A stretch of 64,000 nucleotides of DNA from Desulfobacteraceae bacterium. GTDB lineage: Bacteria > Desulfobacterota > Desulfobacteria > Desulfobacterales > Desulfococcaceae. The position numbers and the translations under genes are program-made. The stretch spans positions 1-64,000 of the forward strand of contig JAABRU010000010.1 in NCBI GenBank assembly GCA_011390755.1, given 5' to 3'. Position 1 is the first letter of the stretch, and each line of letters opens with the position of its first letter. Under the pieces are notes generated by a model. That model was not told where the DNA came from. It did not search any database and saw nothing but the letters and a program-made list of their open reading frames with translations. Of this stretch, positions 54,613-64,000 are shown in pieces.

Positions 54613-54864
54613 GTATCATTAGGGACTCAGAAAAAGATAATTCCCCCGGTTCGCCCCGTCAGCAGAGAATAAACAAAAGTCTGGCATGTCTCTGCCGGAC
54701 AGTTTCAGAGGGTTTGTTTTTTGCCGAGTACCTTAACTCTTCTGACTCTTCTGAATAATGGTATAATTTCTAAAAATGAATATCCCGCTTCACAGTTCAC
54801 AGGAACAGACCGGAAACTTATGCTGCTTCGGCGGGATATTCTTTCTGGAAATCGCTTAAACACA

Positions 54865-57240
54865 ATGGCGTATGTCCGTGCATTCCAAAATTCTTTCTCT
54901 TTTATAATAAAACTCACCCTTCCTGTCCTGCTCATAGTAAATCCTGCTGCGGCTGAAGATCGGCTGATTCTGAGTGTTATTGTCAACGGACAGGATATGG
55001 GGGAGGCATTCATTCATCTCAGGGAAGACGGAGATATGCTTGTTCCTTCTGATTTCTTTTCCCATCTGCACCTGAAGAAAGAACTGTTCACTTCCCTGAA
55101 TACATCCGATAAAATTTCCCTCAAAAGCCTTTCACATGCCATTTCCTTTGCACCTGATTATGACAATGCGGTTTTGACGATAAAAATTGATCCGCAATGG
55201 TATCAGTCCCAACTTATCCGCCCCCCGCCTGCAAAACCGCCGGTCAGGGATACAGTCATAAGACCTGAGCCTTTTTCAGGATTTTTAAATTACAGACTGG
55301 AAGGTCAGTATGATGAAAAACAGGGTTTCAATACCTTCAGTATGCCCTGGGAAATCGGTTTTAACCGGGAAAAATGGTTTGGACTCAGCAGTTTCAGATA
55401 CCGGTACAGGGATGGGAAAAACACGCAGACCCGTCTGATGAGCAGTCTGATTCGGGATGATCCCCCGCGGCTGAACCGGCTGACAATCGGGGATTTCACT
55501 CCGCCTGCTACAGTTTTTCTGAGCAGCGGGATTCTCTGCGGCATATCATGGGGAACCCGCTTTTCTCTGGATCGCAGTTTCAAACCCTATCCGGGACTGA
55601 ATGCGGAAACTGTTTTGGATACACCGGCACGGGCAGAACTTTACAGCAGCGGAAATCTGATCAGAGAATGGGAACTGCTTCCCGGGCCTGTTCGGTTTGA
55701 AGAACTCAATGCCTTTACCGGAGGAGATTCTGAACTGCTTCTGCGGGATGTTTTCGGAAAAGAAACAAGGATTGACCTTCCCCGGCTTTTCAGCGGTCGG
55801 GAACTGCTGCGCCGGGGCATTCATGAATACAGTTACAATCTGGGATTTCTGAGGGAGGATTTTGGAACAGAAAGCTGGGAATACGGTGAGTTATCCGGCA
55901 CAGCCTTTCACCGATACGGATTCACTGACCGTTTTTCCGCAGGCATGGGAGCCGCGTTTCACAATGATCTTTTCAATGCAGGTCCCATGTTCGGTTTCCG
56001 GCTGGGCAATGACCATCTGATCAGCAGTGAGGCAATGCTGAGTCATAAAAGAGGTGAGCCTGGTTATGCATTTTCAGGTCAGTACACATACCGAAAAGGC
56101 AGTTTTGCAGGAGTACTCTCTTTTCTGGGTCTCAGCAGGGATTTTCAGACTCCTCTGCGTTCGGATGAAACCGGGGAGGATTCTGTTCAATCCCCGCAGA
56201 CTCAGTGGAATCTGACAGCCAGTCAGTCATGGCAGAACCGGGGGGGACTGAGTTTTTCCTTTGTGAGCAATACATACCGGGATCAGGAACAGACCTCTCT
56301 GGTGACACTGAGTTATTCAAAAACGCTTTTCAGGCATTTTAATCTGTCTGTAAGCATGAAACAGGGAATTCAGGGCCCCGATGAGCAGGAATTTTTCATC
56401 AGTGTTCAGTACAGCCCCCCGGATAAGCGGTTTTATGACAATATAGCATACCGTTACAGGCAGAATGAAGAGGAAAACAGAAAACAGGAACTCTCTGTTC
56501 AGAAATTTGCAGGAATGGGAAAAGGTTTCGGATATTCTTTCACGGCATCACTGGAAGGCCAGGAAACAGGCACCGGGGGCAGGGCCGTTTACCGCCACGA
56601 AAAGGGAATCGCGGAAGTTTCGCTTCAGCAGATTTCCAAAAAAAACATGAGCGGGAACATAGGCTGGGCAGGCGGCATTGCCATGCTCGGGGGGGACATT
56701 TTTTGGGGACGGCCCATCACAGACAGTTTTGCAGTTGCACAGATGGAAGGACTTGACAATGTGCCTGTTTATTTCGGCAGCAGTCTTGCGGGAGAGACAG
56801 GCAGAAACGGCTCTCTGATGATACCTGAACTGATTTCCCACACTGAAAACCGCATATCCGTTCGTCCCCGTGATCTGCCTCTGGACTATGAACTGGGGGC
56901 AAAGGAGCGCATTGTTGAAATGGCTCAGCGCGGGGGCGTGAGGATAAACTTCAAAGCATTTCGCTTCACAGCAGTGGAAGGAAGTCTGTATGCAGTATCG
57001 TCTGAGGGTGTCCGCAAAGCACTGAGCGCGCTGCCCATTGTCTGCAAAGTCAGCGGAGAAATGAGAGAAAGTTTCACAGGTCAGGATGGATATTTTTATC
57101 TTGAGAATCTGCCCCCCGGAGAATATGTAATAAATGTCTTTACTGCGGAAGGTGTCTGCAATGCAAAAATTGCCGTGCCTGAAAATGGAGAAATTGTCAA
57201 TAACCTGGGGGATACAGTCTGTGAACCGGAAAAAAAATGA
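54865..57240 (+). CDS. Fimbrial outer-membrane usher (CsuD-like)
   Basis: 791 residues from the ATG that gives a plausible signal peptide (FIIKLTLPVLLIVNPAAAED); the frame is open up to 54721 but no better start appears. The usher N-domain is followed by a large beta-barrel (FRYRYRDGKNTQTRLMSSLI, FTPPATVFLSSGILCGISWG) and C-domains (DNVPVYFGSSLAGETGRNGS, DGYFYLENLPPGEYVI). It threads chaperone-subunit complexes through the outer membrane. Normal for the archaic usher family. Confidence 0.92.
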   Translation: MAYVRAFQNSFSFIIKLTLPVLLIVNPAAAEDRLILSVIVNGQDMGEAFIHLREDGDMLVPSDFFSHLHLKKELFTSLNTSDKISLKSLSHAISFAPDYDNAVLTIKIDPQWYQSQLIRPPPAKPPVRDTVIRPEPFSGFLNYRLEGQYDEKQGFNTFSMPWEIGFNREKWFGLSSFRYRYRDGKNTQTRLMSSLIRDDPPRLNRLTIGDFTPPATVFLSSGILCGISWGTRFSLDRSFKPYPGLNAETVLDTPARAELYSSGNLIREWELLPGPVRFEELNAFTGGDSELLLRDVFGKETRIDLPRLFSGRELLRRGIHEYSYNLGFLREDFGTESWEYGELSGTAFHRYGFTDRFSAGMGAAFHNDLFNAGPMFGFRLGNDHLISSEAMLSHKRGEPGYAFSGQYTYRKGSFAGVLSFLGLSRDFQTPLRSDETGEDSVQSPQTQWNLTASQSWQNRGGLSFSFVSNTYRDQEQTSLVTLSYSKTLFRHFNLSVSMKQGIQGPDEQEFFISVQYSPPDKRFYDNIAYRYRQNEEENRKQELSVQKFAGMGKGFGYSFTASLEGQETGTGGRAVYRHEKGIAEVSLQQISKKNMSGNIGWAGGIAMLGGDIFWGRPITDSFAVAQMEGLDNVPVYFGSSLAGETGRNGSLMIPELISHTENRISVRPRDLPLDYELGAKERIVEMAQRGGVRINFKAFRFTAVEGSLYAVSSEGVRKALSALPIVCKVSGEMRESFTGQDGYFYLENLPPGEYVINVFTAEGVCNAKIAVPENGEIVNNLGDTVCEPEKK

Positions 57241-57716
57241 GGCAAAACAGATAATTGTTTCTTTTTCAAACTTCATCCTGCAACAAGTCCTGGCAAGTAA
57301 GTATCTGAATTTATATCATTTCAATAAAAAATACCCAGAATGAACTGCCCGAAATCATTAACTTTCTCAGTATTGTTTTAAAATTGCGGGGATATGACCG
57401 CCGGATTTATCGGGAAGTTTTGAACGTATGTTTTTATTCCCGCAACCACTGATACTGAGGGATTCAGAAAAAAATATGTATCCCGCCCATCGCCCGGAAA
57501 TAAATTTCAGGAGGTTATGCCTTGTCCCCGCGGGATTTTTTATTTTTTCCGTATCCCTCAATTTTCAGGCCCTCCCAATATTTTATTCCAAAATTCTCTC
57601 CCTGCCTCATTTTTTCCAAAAAAAACTGGATAAAGATGTCACATTTTTTCACCTGAAGACGACTTTATCTGTACAGGGTTTACGCGGTCTGGATTTTATC
57701 CCGGAGCATCCAATCA

Positions 57717-58605
57717 GATTCCGCAGCCCGAAAAGTTTCCGGAGGAGTGCAAAAATTGTATTTTTGCACGGGGCAACAGGGGGATGCGGCGGTGCAAAAA
57801 TGCAATTTTTGCACTCCGGGACAGTCGTAAAACCGTACCCGGGGGGAAACTTTTCGATCTGCTGGGATTCTGCTGTGAAAAATATCTGGCAATACCTGAA
57901 AATTCTGCTTGACCTTTCTGAGAATTTACAGATAAAAAAGATATGCCATTCCCCTTTTACAGATTCCGCAGCCCGAAAAGTTCCCGGAGGAGTGCAAAAA
58001 TTATATTTTTGCACGGGGCAACAGGGGGATGCGGCAATGCAAAAATGCAATTTTTGCACTCCGGGACAGTCGTAAAACCGTACCCGGGGGGAAACTTTTC
58101 GATCTGCTGAGATTCTGCTGTGAAAAATATCTGGCAATGCCTGAAAATTCTGCCTGACCTTTCTGAGAATTTACAGATAAAAAAGATATGCACATTCCCC
58201 TTTTACAGATTCCGCAGCCCGAAAAGTTCCCGGAGGAGTGCAAAAATTATATTTTTGCATGGGCCAACGGAGAGCGGCGGCGGTGCAGAAATACAATTTC
58301 TGCACTCCGGGACAGCCGCAAAACCGTATCCGGGGAAAACTTTTCGATCTGCTGGGATTCTGCTGTGAAAAATATCTGGCAATACCTGAAAATTCTGCTT
58401 GACCTTTCTGAGAATTTACAGATAAAAATGATATGCCATTCCCCTTTTACAGATTCCGCAGCCCGAAAAGTTCCCGGAGGAGTGCAAAAATTATATTTTT
58501 GCATGGAGTGGACGGAAACTGCGACCGTGCAGAAATACAATTTCTGCACTCCGGGACAGCCGCAAAACCGTATCCGGGGAAAACTTTTCGATCTGCTGGG
58601 ATTCA
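57717..58605. repeat. Tandem array of ~245-bp units carrying four family A palindromes
   Basis: GATTCCGCAGCCCGAAAAG begins at 57717, 57962, 58208 and 58452, so units are 244-246 bp. Each unit has a family A palindrome plus a nearly identical linker (for example GAGAATTTACAGATAAAAA). Palindrome arms are conserved while loops differ among units. The array ends 18 bp before the CHAT gene start. It is not a CRISPR array. The 57241-57716 part of the gap shows no gene. Confidence 0.9.
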
Positions 58606-58622
58606 AACATAAGGAAACTGCC

Positions 58623-60947
58623 ATGACGTATGATTTTTCCGCATTAAAAATTCCGGAACTGACAGTGGATCAGAATGCACTGTTCGGTCCCCGCGCAAAT
58701 CCCCATTTTGTATCCGTGCTGCTGGATGAATTTGATAAAGAAAAAAGTCCTTTTTACAGCGGTCTGAAACCCTTTGAGGTTCCGGAGCAGGACAAAAAAG
58801 AGATTTACAAGGCGCTGGGGGATCATCTGCTTTCGGAATATGAAAAAAACAGACAAAATGATGAAAAAGACAGGCAAAGATGGAAACATTCGGAGCAGCG
58901 GGAAGTTGTGGAGACTGCCATCCGTTTTTATCTGCGGATTTCAGGAGAAAAAAAGTTTCCGGATCTGGAACTGCAGATGGGAAAGGCATATCTGCACCGC
59001 TCCCGCATCATCAAACCCAAAGGCTTTACCATTCCTGCCAAAAAAGAGGAAAGCCTGAAAAAAGCACGGAAATGTTTTCAGGACTCATCCTCTGCCCTTG
59101 CCGTACATTATGAAGCTGTCACAGGTCTGGAAATGGATCGCTGCGATCTGATTTCGGAAAATGAACTTTCGGAAAAAAAACTGACAGAACTTCTCCGCAA
59201 GGCTGCAAAAAATGATGTTTCCGGATATGAGGTACAGCAGAAAATCGAATATCTTCAAATCTGTGTGCGTCTGGAGGAACTGAATCGCGGAGAATTCGGG
59301 GCAAAATTGCAGGAAATATGCAAAAGACTTCCCGAAGATAAGGCAGAACTGGAAAAACTGAAGGTGATGCTGTACACGGGAATCGAAAAAATGAAAGGTA
59401 AAGATATTTCCTCTTGCCGCAATGATCTGCTGGAACGGCTGAAAAAAGCTCCCCTTTCCCATCCCCTGTGGGAAGATACCGTGCGTTTTCTGCGGCATCT
59501 GTACCGGATGCGGAAAAATGAATCCGTGGAAAGGATCAGTAGTTTCTGGCCGAAATTTGCCCTTGCACTCTGGGAATGTGCAGAAGATATTTCCCGGCAG
59601 ATTTCCTCTTTGCACCTGCGCTGGTACTGGTCCCGGCAGCGGGATTTGTATGACCTGGCATTTCTGGCAGCTTTGGAAAATAAGGATTTTCACAAAGCCG
59701 CGGAAATTGCCGATTCTGCCAAAAACCGCCCTGCCCTCACCTGGCAGGCTATGGAGAAGATGGGGGAATCCAAAGATAAAGCCGGAAAACAACTGAAAGA
59801 ATGTATTGAGCAGTATGCCATCGCCCTGTCCGGCGGTTATATTGATATGAAAAAGGGAAAAAATCCGTGCATGGCGCAGGAAACAGAAAAACCGGAAATT
59901 CCCCCAAAAACAGACGGAAACACCATTATTGTCCAGTTTTATCTGGTGCATCTCAAAGCAGATGAAAAAATGGATCATCCCAATGATAAAGAAAGGGGAT
60001 ATGCCCTGATCTGTAATGAAACCGGCTGGTCGTATAAAGAAAATAAAGAAAATTACAGATTTGATTTCAATACCATATGGCAATCCTACCTGAAATGGCA
60101 GAATGCGTATTTTGATCTGCGCGCAGGTTCCCGATGGGAATCTGCTCCGCTGCTCAAAGACCTCTGCAAAGAAATGGGAAAACAGTTCTCTTTTCTCTTT
60201 GACCTTGCGGAAGAAAACAGCAGTAAAAACCTGCTGATTATTCCCCATGATTTTCTGCATCGTGTTCCGGTGCATGGAGCTTTGCAGAGCAATCGTTTTT
60301 TGATGAACTGTTTTTCATGCACTTATATGACTGCACTTCATTGTTTCAAAACAGCAGATGAAACCATATCATTCTCTGCCAATCCACCTATTCTGATTCA
60401 GTATTTTGATGAATCAAAAGATAAGAATAAAATCGACAGAACCAGTTCTTTTATGAAAAAAGGAAAATTTGATACCGATAAAAGCATTCTTTCTGCCTGC
60501 ACTGATGATTTCTGTAAGGCATTTGAGCATGATACCTCTTTTTTTGCAATACGTTGTCATGGCGTTGCCGATACTGTAAATCCCTTTTCTTCCGGCTTGA
60601 TATTAAAAAACAGGCTGTCACTGCTGGAACTTTCCAAACAGCCTGATGAAAATTTTTCTCATAAACGGATAGTTATTGGGGCATGTGAAACGGATTTGAT
60701 TCCCCCGACAGATTCTCCCCTTGATGAACATATTTCAATTGCGTCCATACTTCTTGGCAAGGGAACAGCAGCGATCATCGGAACCATGTGGGAGGCTTTG
60801 GATGACCGGATTATTGATATGCTGCGGGATAAGAACCTGTTTGATTCATTTCAGAATATTTTAAAAAAGAAACTGAAAAATCAGGCTGATCCTGATTCCC
60901 GTTTACTGTATGATAACCTTTGTTTCAAATATTACGGCAGAAAGTAA
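58623..60947 (+). CDS. CHAT-domain protease (caspase-like) with helical N-terminus
   Basis: 774 residues from the ATG preceded by AAGGAAACTGCC; the open frame to 58188 is repeat sequence and rejected. Residues ~1-560 are mostly helical, with TPR-like stretches (EVVETAIRFYLRISGEKKFP, FHKAAEIADSAKNRPALTW). The C-terminal CHAT domain shows a LLIIPHDFLHRVPVHGAL segment, the catalytic FFAIRCHGVAD (His646) and IVIGACETD (Cys688), and the typical ILLGKGTAAIIGTMWEALDD. CHAT proteins are caspase-related proteases used in bacterial conflict and regulation. It is 12 nt upstream of a sigma-factor gene, which suggests proteolysis controls that sigma factor or its regulator. Confidence 0.88.
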   Translation: MTYDFSALKIPELTVDQNALFGPRANPHFVSVLLDEFDKEKSPFYSGLKPFEVPEQDKKEIYKALGDHLLSEYEKNRQNDEKDRQRWKHSEQREVVETAIRFYLRISGEKKFPDLELQMGKAYLHRSRIIKPKGFTIPAKKEESLKKARKCFQDSSSALAVHYEAVTGLEMDRCDLISENELSEKKLTELLRKAAKNDVSGYEVQQKIEYLQICVRLEELNRGEFGAKLQEICKRLPEDKAELEKLKVMLYTGIEKMKGKDISSCRNDLLERLKKAPLSHPLWEDTVRFLRHLYRMRKNESVERISSFWPKFALALWECAEDISRQISSLHLRWYWSRQRDLYDLAFLAALENKDFHKAAEIADSAKNRPALTWQAMEKMGESKDKAGKQLKECIEQYAIALSGGYIDMKKGKNPCMAQETEKPEIPPKTDGNTIIVQFYLVHLKADEKMDHPNDKERGYALICNETGWSYKENKENYRFDFNTIWQSYLKWQNAYFDLRAGSRWESAPLLKDLCKEMGKQFSFLFDLAEENSSKNLLIIPHDFLHRVPVHGALQSNRFLMNCFSCTYMTALHCFKTADETISFSANPPILIQYFDESKDKNKIDRTSSFMKKGKFDTDKSILSACTDDFCKAFEHDTSFFAIRCHGVADTVNPFSSGLILKNRLSLLELSKQPDENFSHKRIVIGACETDLIPPTDSPLDEHISIASILLGKGTAAIIGTMWEALDDRIIDMLRDKNLFDSFQNILKKKLKNQADPDSRLLYDNLCFKYYGRK

Positions 60948-60959
60948 AACAGGAACTCT

Positions 60960-61628
60960 ATGAAATCAAATATGATCCCCTGCATCAATTCTGACTGTTC
61001 AGGTGAATCTTCGCAGTGTGCAGACTGTCCCATCAATCAGAAAGGGCTGTGTGAAGTATTCAGGATTTTTGCCAAAAAATACCTGACTTTCAGTTCATCT
61101 GAAATTGACAGACAAATTGTTGAAAAAACTGTTGAAAGCATATTTAAACGACTTCCTTCTTTTCGGGGTCGTGAAGGATATATGGAAGGTGCTTTTTACC
61201 GTTTCTGTGAACAGGAATATTATAACAGGCGGGCAGATGTTCTGCGTTCAAAGAAAAAGAAATTGAATTTTGAGGATAAAATAATAATACGGGAAGCAAG
61301 TCTGGGGGAAGGGCAGGATATAGAAAATTCCGAATTTTCCCTTGCAGATATGGCAGATTATCCAAAATCAGACCGCAAATGGAACAGCAGATATTTCACA
61401 CAGAAAGAGGAAAATATTGCTGATGAAATTGAAGATATTCTTGAGCAGATGGCATTGGAAGAGGAACCCTGTGCAAAGGATATTCTGGTTTGGCTCGAAT
61501 ATGCCCGAAAGGGATATACGAAGAAAGAACAGGCAAAACTGAAAGGTGTATCCTATGATACTTTCCGGCAAACTCTGAGTCGTTGCTTCAGACGGTTAAA
61601 AAGTGAAATAATTGAACGGTTGACTTAG
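60960..61628 (+). CDS. ECF-like RNA polymerase sigma factor with N-terminal Cys cluster
   Basis: 222 residues. The first ~31 residues carry Cys8, 13, 20, 23 and 31 (CINSDC... CADCPINQKGLC), a possible zinc or Fe-S site not found in ordinary ECF factors. Region 2-like helices follow (FRGREGYMEGAFYRFCEQEY), and region 4-like HTH at the end (ARKGYTKKEQAKLKGVSYDTFRQTLSRCFRRLKSEI). AGGAACTCT precedes the ATG. It is surely co-transcribed with the CHAT gene. The role as a sigma factor is inferred from fold pattern. Confidence 0.75.
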   Translation: MKSNMIPCINSDCSGESSQCADCPINQKGLCEVFRIFAKKYLTFSSSEIDRQIVEKTVESIFKRLPSFRGREGYMEGAFYRFCEQEYYNRRADVLRSKKKKLNFEDKIIIREASLGEGQDIENSEFSLADMADYPKSDRKWNSRYFTQKEENIADEIEDILEQMALEEEPCAKDILVWLEYARKGYTKKEQAKLKGVSYDTFRQTLSRCFRRLKSEIIERLT

Positions 61629-61651
61629 ATATTCAGAGCTGTTTGAAAAGT

Positions 61652-61866
61652 CTTTAAAACCCTGAAAGGGTGAAATATTATAGCCCAGGGCAAAGCCCTG
61701 GGGGAACACAACCCGAAATGATTCAGCCCTGAAAGGGCGGATTAGATATTTGTTTTTTGAAATATAATGCGCCCTTTCAGGGCTTATCGTTATTATGTTG
61801 CATATTTTCCCAGGGCTTCACCCTGGGCTTTATCAATCCGCCCCTTCGGGGCTTTAAGGGTTTCTC
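61652..61866. repeat. Palindromic element inside the CHAT-sigma cluster
   Basis: Nested inverted repeats: ACCCTGAAAGGG and CCAGGGCAAAGCCCTGG on the left, CCCTTTCAGGGC, CCAGGGCTTCACCCTGG and GCCCCTTCGGGGC on the right, with ends TTTAAAACCCT and AGGGTTT. No ORF. It probably inserted between the sigma gene and the next gene. Confidence 0.8.
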
Positions 61867-61964
61867 AAATACTCTCACTAAATCATGATATTTGTTCATA
61901 TCCCTGATGAAAAATTTTTTAGGCAGTTCCATATTTTTAATCACAAATGCAGACAGGAAACTCA

Positions 61965-63209
61965 ATGACTGAAAATACATTATATCCCGGAAGACTTATC
62001 AATAATCTTACTGTCAAAGGGGAAAGGGAAGATGCGGAAGGATATATTTTACTATGGGATGATGAAAAAGGAGATACCCATCAATTTTCCATCAAAAAAG
62101 CAAACTGCGGTGGAAAAGGAAAATTGAAAAAAGATGATTTGCTGCCCGGCCCCGCGGTTGTTCTGGGTAAAATTGAAAATCGTGCTGATCATGCACCCCT
62201 GCCCTGTGAACAGGGTTCCGCAGTTGCTCTGGAAAAAAACGAAAATCTTTATGAAGTTGCGCTGAACAATTATCATGAAAATCTTCGGCATGAATTCTGT
62301 TCTCAACTTCCCGACATTCCCTGGAAAGAACTGCTGAAAACAGCATATTCCCCTGATCTGAAATCCAAAAGCAAAATCCGGAATATATCAGGAAACAAAT
62401 GGGAAGTGCGTCTGCCATCGGCAGTTATGCCGCTTACCGGAAGCCCATATCTCAACTGTATGAAGGGAAAACATTTCTTTTTTCCTGTTGATTTTATGCG
62501 GACACGGAGAGGCGTGTACAGACCCCAGGCAGATGATGTGCAATGGCCACTCAGATTTATTTGTGATTTTTCTATAAATCAACGTCTTGGTAAAATGACT
62601 AAAAAAGTAAAAATTCTTCTGCATGGCACAATTGATCCGCTTAAACTGCATTTCAATCTGTGGAAACATTTGGCAGAGGATAAACGGGTTGACAGTGAAC
62701 CGGGATCACGGCGGTACTGGAATCAGTGGAGCGGAGTTCCTGTACCTGAAGATATGGTGAAATGTTTTACAGATAAATGCGTTCCCTATATAAATGCAGA
62801 CTCAAAAAAAACACGTTGCGATGCGGCATGTGAGAAAGATAATTTTTCAAAAGTAAACAAAGAGTTGCTTAACTTTAACAATATATATCTCTCCAAAGCA
62901 GTCACATTTTTCAGAAACCATACGACCTTAGAAGGAGGAAGTAATTGTTTTAAAATTATTAAAGAAGGTAATGATCCGGATATGGTAAATTTTTATATCA
63001 ACTGTCAGGAAATCAGAAAAAAGGAAAATATGTTTGTTCGTCTGCATTTACGGGGGCATTCTTTCAACTGGCATGAAGCAGAACCATTGATACACCTTCA
63101 TATCCTTACTTTTTATTTGGGGCCGGATAAAAAAAAGAAACAATCGGAACGATATTCAAATAACAAAACGATATACGGAAAGATACTGAATATAAAGGAA
63201 GTGAAATAA
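61965..63209 (+). CDS. Unrecognised protein in CHAT-sigma cluster
   Basis: 414 residues from the ATG after ACAGGAAACTCA, nearly the same leader as the sigma gene (ACAGGAACTCT). Residues ~10-70 look like a small beta domain (EGYILLWDDEKGDTHQFSIK, LLPGPAVVLGKIENRAD), possibly OB-like. The rest has several Cys (CFTDKC, CDAACEKD) and a C-terminal HxH-rich stretch (LRGHSFNWHEAEPLIHLHIL). Acidic and basic residues are mixed and no signal peptide is seen. I do not recognise the family. A regulatory partner or protease substrate is possible by context only. Confidence 0.6.
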   Translation: MTENTLYPGRLINNLTVKGEREDAEGYILLWDDEKGDTHQFSIKKANCGGKGKLKKDDLLPGPAVVLGKIENRADHAPLPCEQGSAVALEKNENLYEVALNNYHENLRHEFCSQLPDIPWKELLKTAYSPDLKSKSKIRNISGNKWEVRLPSAVMPLTGSPYLNCMKGKHFFFPVDFMRTRRGVYRPQADDVQWPLRFICDFSINQRLGKMTKKVKILLHGTIDPLKLHFNLWKHLAEDKRVDSEPGSRRYWNQWSGVPVPEDMVKCFTDKCVPYINADSKKTRCDAACEKDNFSKVNKELLNFNNIYLSKAVTFFRNHTTLEGGSNCFKIIKEGNDPDMVNFYINCQEIRKKENMFVRLHLRGHSFNWHEAEPLIHLHILTFYLGPDKKKKQSERYSNNKTIYGKILNIKEVK

Positions 63210-63210
63210 A

Positions 63211-64000
63211 GTGACTACTTATTATAACAATGAGTTTATGTATAACGCAGGTACTGATCTGCTTTTGAATTTGGCAGACTGCATTCTGGAAAAACCGGAG
63301 ATGGAATCTGAAAAAGAAAGATTCTCCGGTTTCCTTTCCACATGGGAGATATCCGATCTGCTTAAAGAAGCAGAGGAAGGGCTTCCCATGCTGCTGAAAA
63401 ATGCGGAACAGGCACGGCATTTCTTTATTCAGAATCCTGTTCTTTCCGTAATCAGTGGTGATGAACAGTGGCATCAGGCAAACCGCGCCCTGAATGCCTT
63501 TGATCGTGTATTGTTTATATGGGTAGCTGCTTCCCATGTGCTGAAAACCGAATCAGCATCTTTTGTCAATTCTGCGGAAAAAGCATATCAGCAACTGACA
63601 GAATGGCTTGTCAGGGGCAATGATTTTTCTTTGCTCCGTCTTGTCCCAATGAACAAATGGCGGAATGAACGGGTGAAAAGAATTCCGGAAGAAAACCGTT
63701 TTCTGTATCCCTGGTACACCGGATTGTCGGAAATATCGGATGAAACGATTGATCTGATTTCAGAAAACTGGTCTCTGATTGTTTCGGACGGATATAACGC
63801 GCTTTCCTTTGTTCCGGAAGAAAACCGTGCCATTGTATGGGATTATCTCAACCGGGACAATGGACTGAAGTCCGCGCTGGATATGCAGAACCGCTTTGAA
63901 AAAGCAATTATCAAAGCACTGGATAAAAGCTGTGCGCTCCGGCTGCTTCATCTTTCTTCGATTCATACCGCAACACGCGTTGCACCCGAAAACTATTCTG
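63211..64000 (+). CDS. Unrecognised protein, 3' end outside the window
   Basis: An open frame runs from the GTG at 63211, one base after the preceding stop with GGAAG upstream, to the window edge (263 codons). An ATG at 63238 (MYNAGTDLLLNL) is an alternative start. The sequence is helical (for example WEISDLLKEAEEGLPMLL, NRALNAFDRVLFIWVAASHV) with no signal peptide and no motif I recognise. Spacing indicates translational coupling to the preceding gene, so the cluster has at least four genes. Confidence 0.65.
   Translation, partial: MTTYYNNEFMYNAGTDLLLNLADCILEKPEMESEKERFSGFLSTWEISDLLKEAEEGLPMLLKNAEQARHFFIQNPVLSVISGDEQWHQANRALNAFDRVLFIWVAASHVLKTESASFVNSAEKAYQQLTEWLVRGNDFSLLRLVPMNKWRNERVKRIPEENRFLYPWYTGLSEISDETIDLISENWSLIVSDGYNALSFVPEENRAIVWDYLNRDNGLKSALDMQNRFEKAIIKALDKSCALRLLHLSSIHTATRVAPENYS

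Noticed and set aside
57717-58605. CRISPR-like regular spacing
   Set aside because: Units are ~245 bp with near-identical linkers, so this is a tandem duplication. There are no short repeats with unique spacers and no cas genes.
58188-58622. N-terminal extension of the CHAT ORF
   Set aside because: The codons lie entirely in family A repeat sequence; the ATG at 58623 has a good Shine-Dalgarno.

Overview
The window looks like a chromosomal segment of a large, repeat-rich anaerobe of the Desulfobacterota (Desulfobacteria, Desulfonema-like). This is inferred from family content: a CbiR-type cobamide phosphodiesterase, MobB, a stand-alone siroheme/[4Fe-4S] protein, a PEP/pyruvate-binding protein with receiver-like domains, a likely selenoprotein, and many palindromic intergenic repeats. 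No rRNA, CRISPR array or intact insertion sequence was seen. One tRNA-Glu(CTC) is present.

Layout. 0-9.5 kb: on the minus strand lolC/E, mobB, a short membrane ORF with an in-frame UGA (candidate selenoprotein) and cbiR; then a Ser/Thr kinase with Cache sensor, an HExxH protein, a DUF2202 protein, and repeats with a decayed gene. 9.6-18.6 kb: tRNA-Glu, the PEP-binding protein, the siroheme protein, dnaA with an AT-rich flank that may hold oriC, small ORFs and an inositol monophosphatase. 18.7-24.4 kb: a minus-strand housekeeping block rpsF-rpsR-DUF2232-rplI-dnaB-hflX. 25.3-31.2 kb: a branched-chain amino acid ABC transporter (livK, H, M, G, F) interrupted by repeats.

33.0-43.1 kb is a peptide export system. 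It has an outer-membrane factor lipoprotein, a membrane-anchored unknown, an HlyD adaptor, a PpiC-like maturation protein, a C39 peptidase/ABC exporter with two N-terminal cyclic-nucleotide-binding-like domains, and a sigma-54 activator. Facing them is a 99-residue Cys-rich precursor with a double-glycine leader, behind a good sigma-54 promoter. The reading is that the activator switches on the precursor with sigma-54 RNA polymerase, the PpiC-like protein assists folding or maturation, the C39 domain cuts after the GG, and HlyD plus the outer-membrane factor complete a trans-envelope channel.

43.8-50.7 kb: a periplasmic binding protein overlapping a hybrid histidine kinase, a TIM-barrel protein with a fused Cys-rich N-terminus, and a thiamine pyrophosphokinase-Nudix fusion. 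51.7-57.2 kb: an archaic (Csu/spore-coat-U type) chaperone-usher pilus operon with its own sigma-54-like promoter and a terminator after the major subunit.

58.6-64.0 kb: after a 245-bp tandem array comes a CHAT-domain (caspase-like) protease, an ECF-like sigma factor with a Cys cluster, and two unrecognised proteins, the last running off the window. The pairing of CHAT protease with sigma factor recalls the ancillary genes of type III-E CRISPR (Craspase), but no CRISPR gene is here. It may be an independent protease-controlled transcription or defence module.

Intergenic space is dominated by several recurring palindromic or TIR-bounded element families (called A, B, C, D, E, G and H here). 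Functional names rest on motif and family recognition without database searches.
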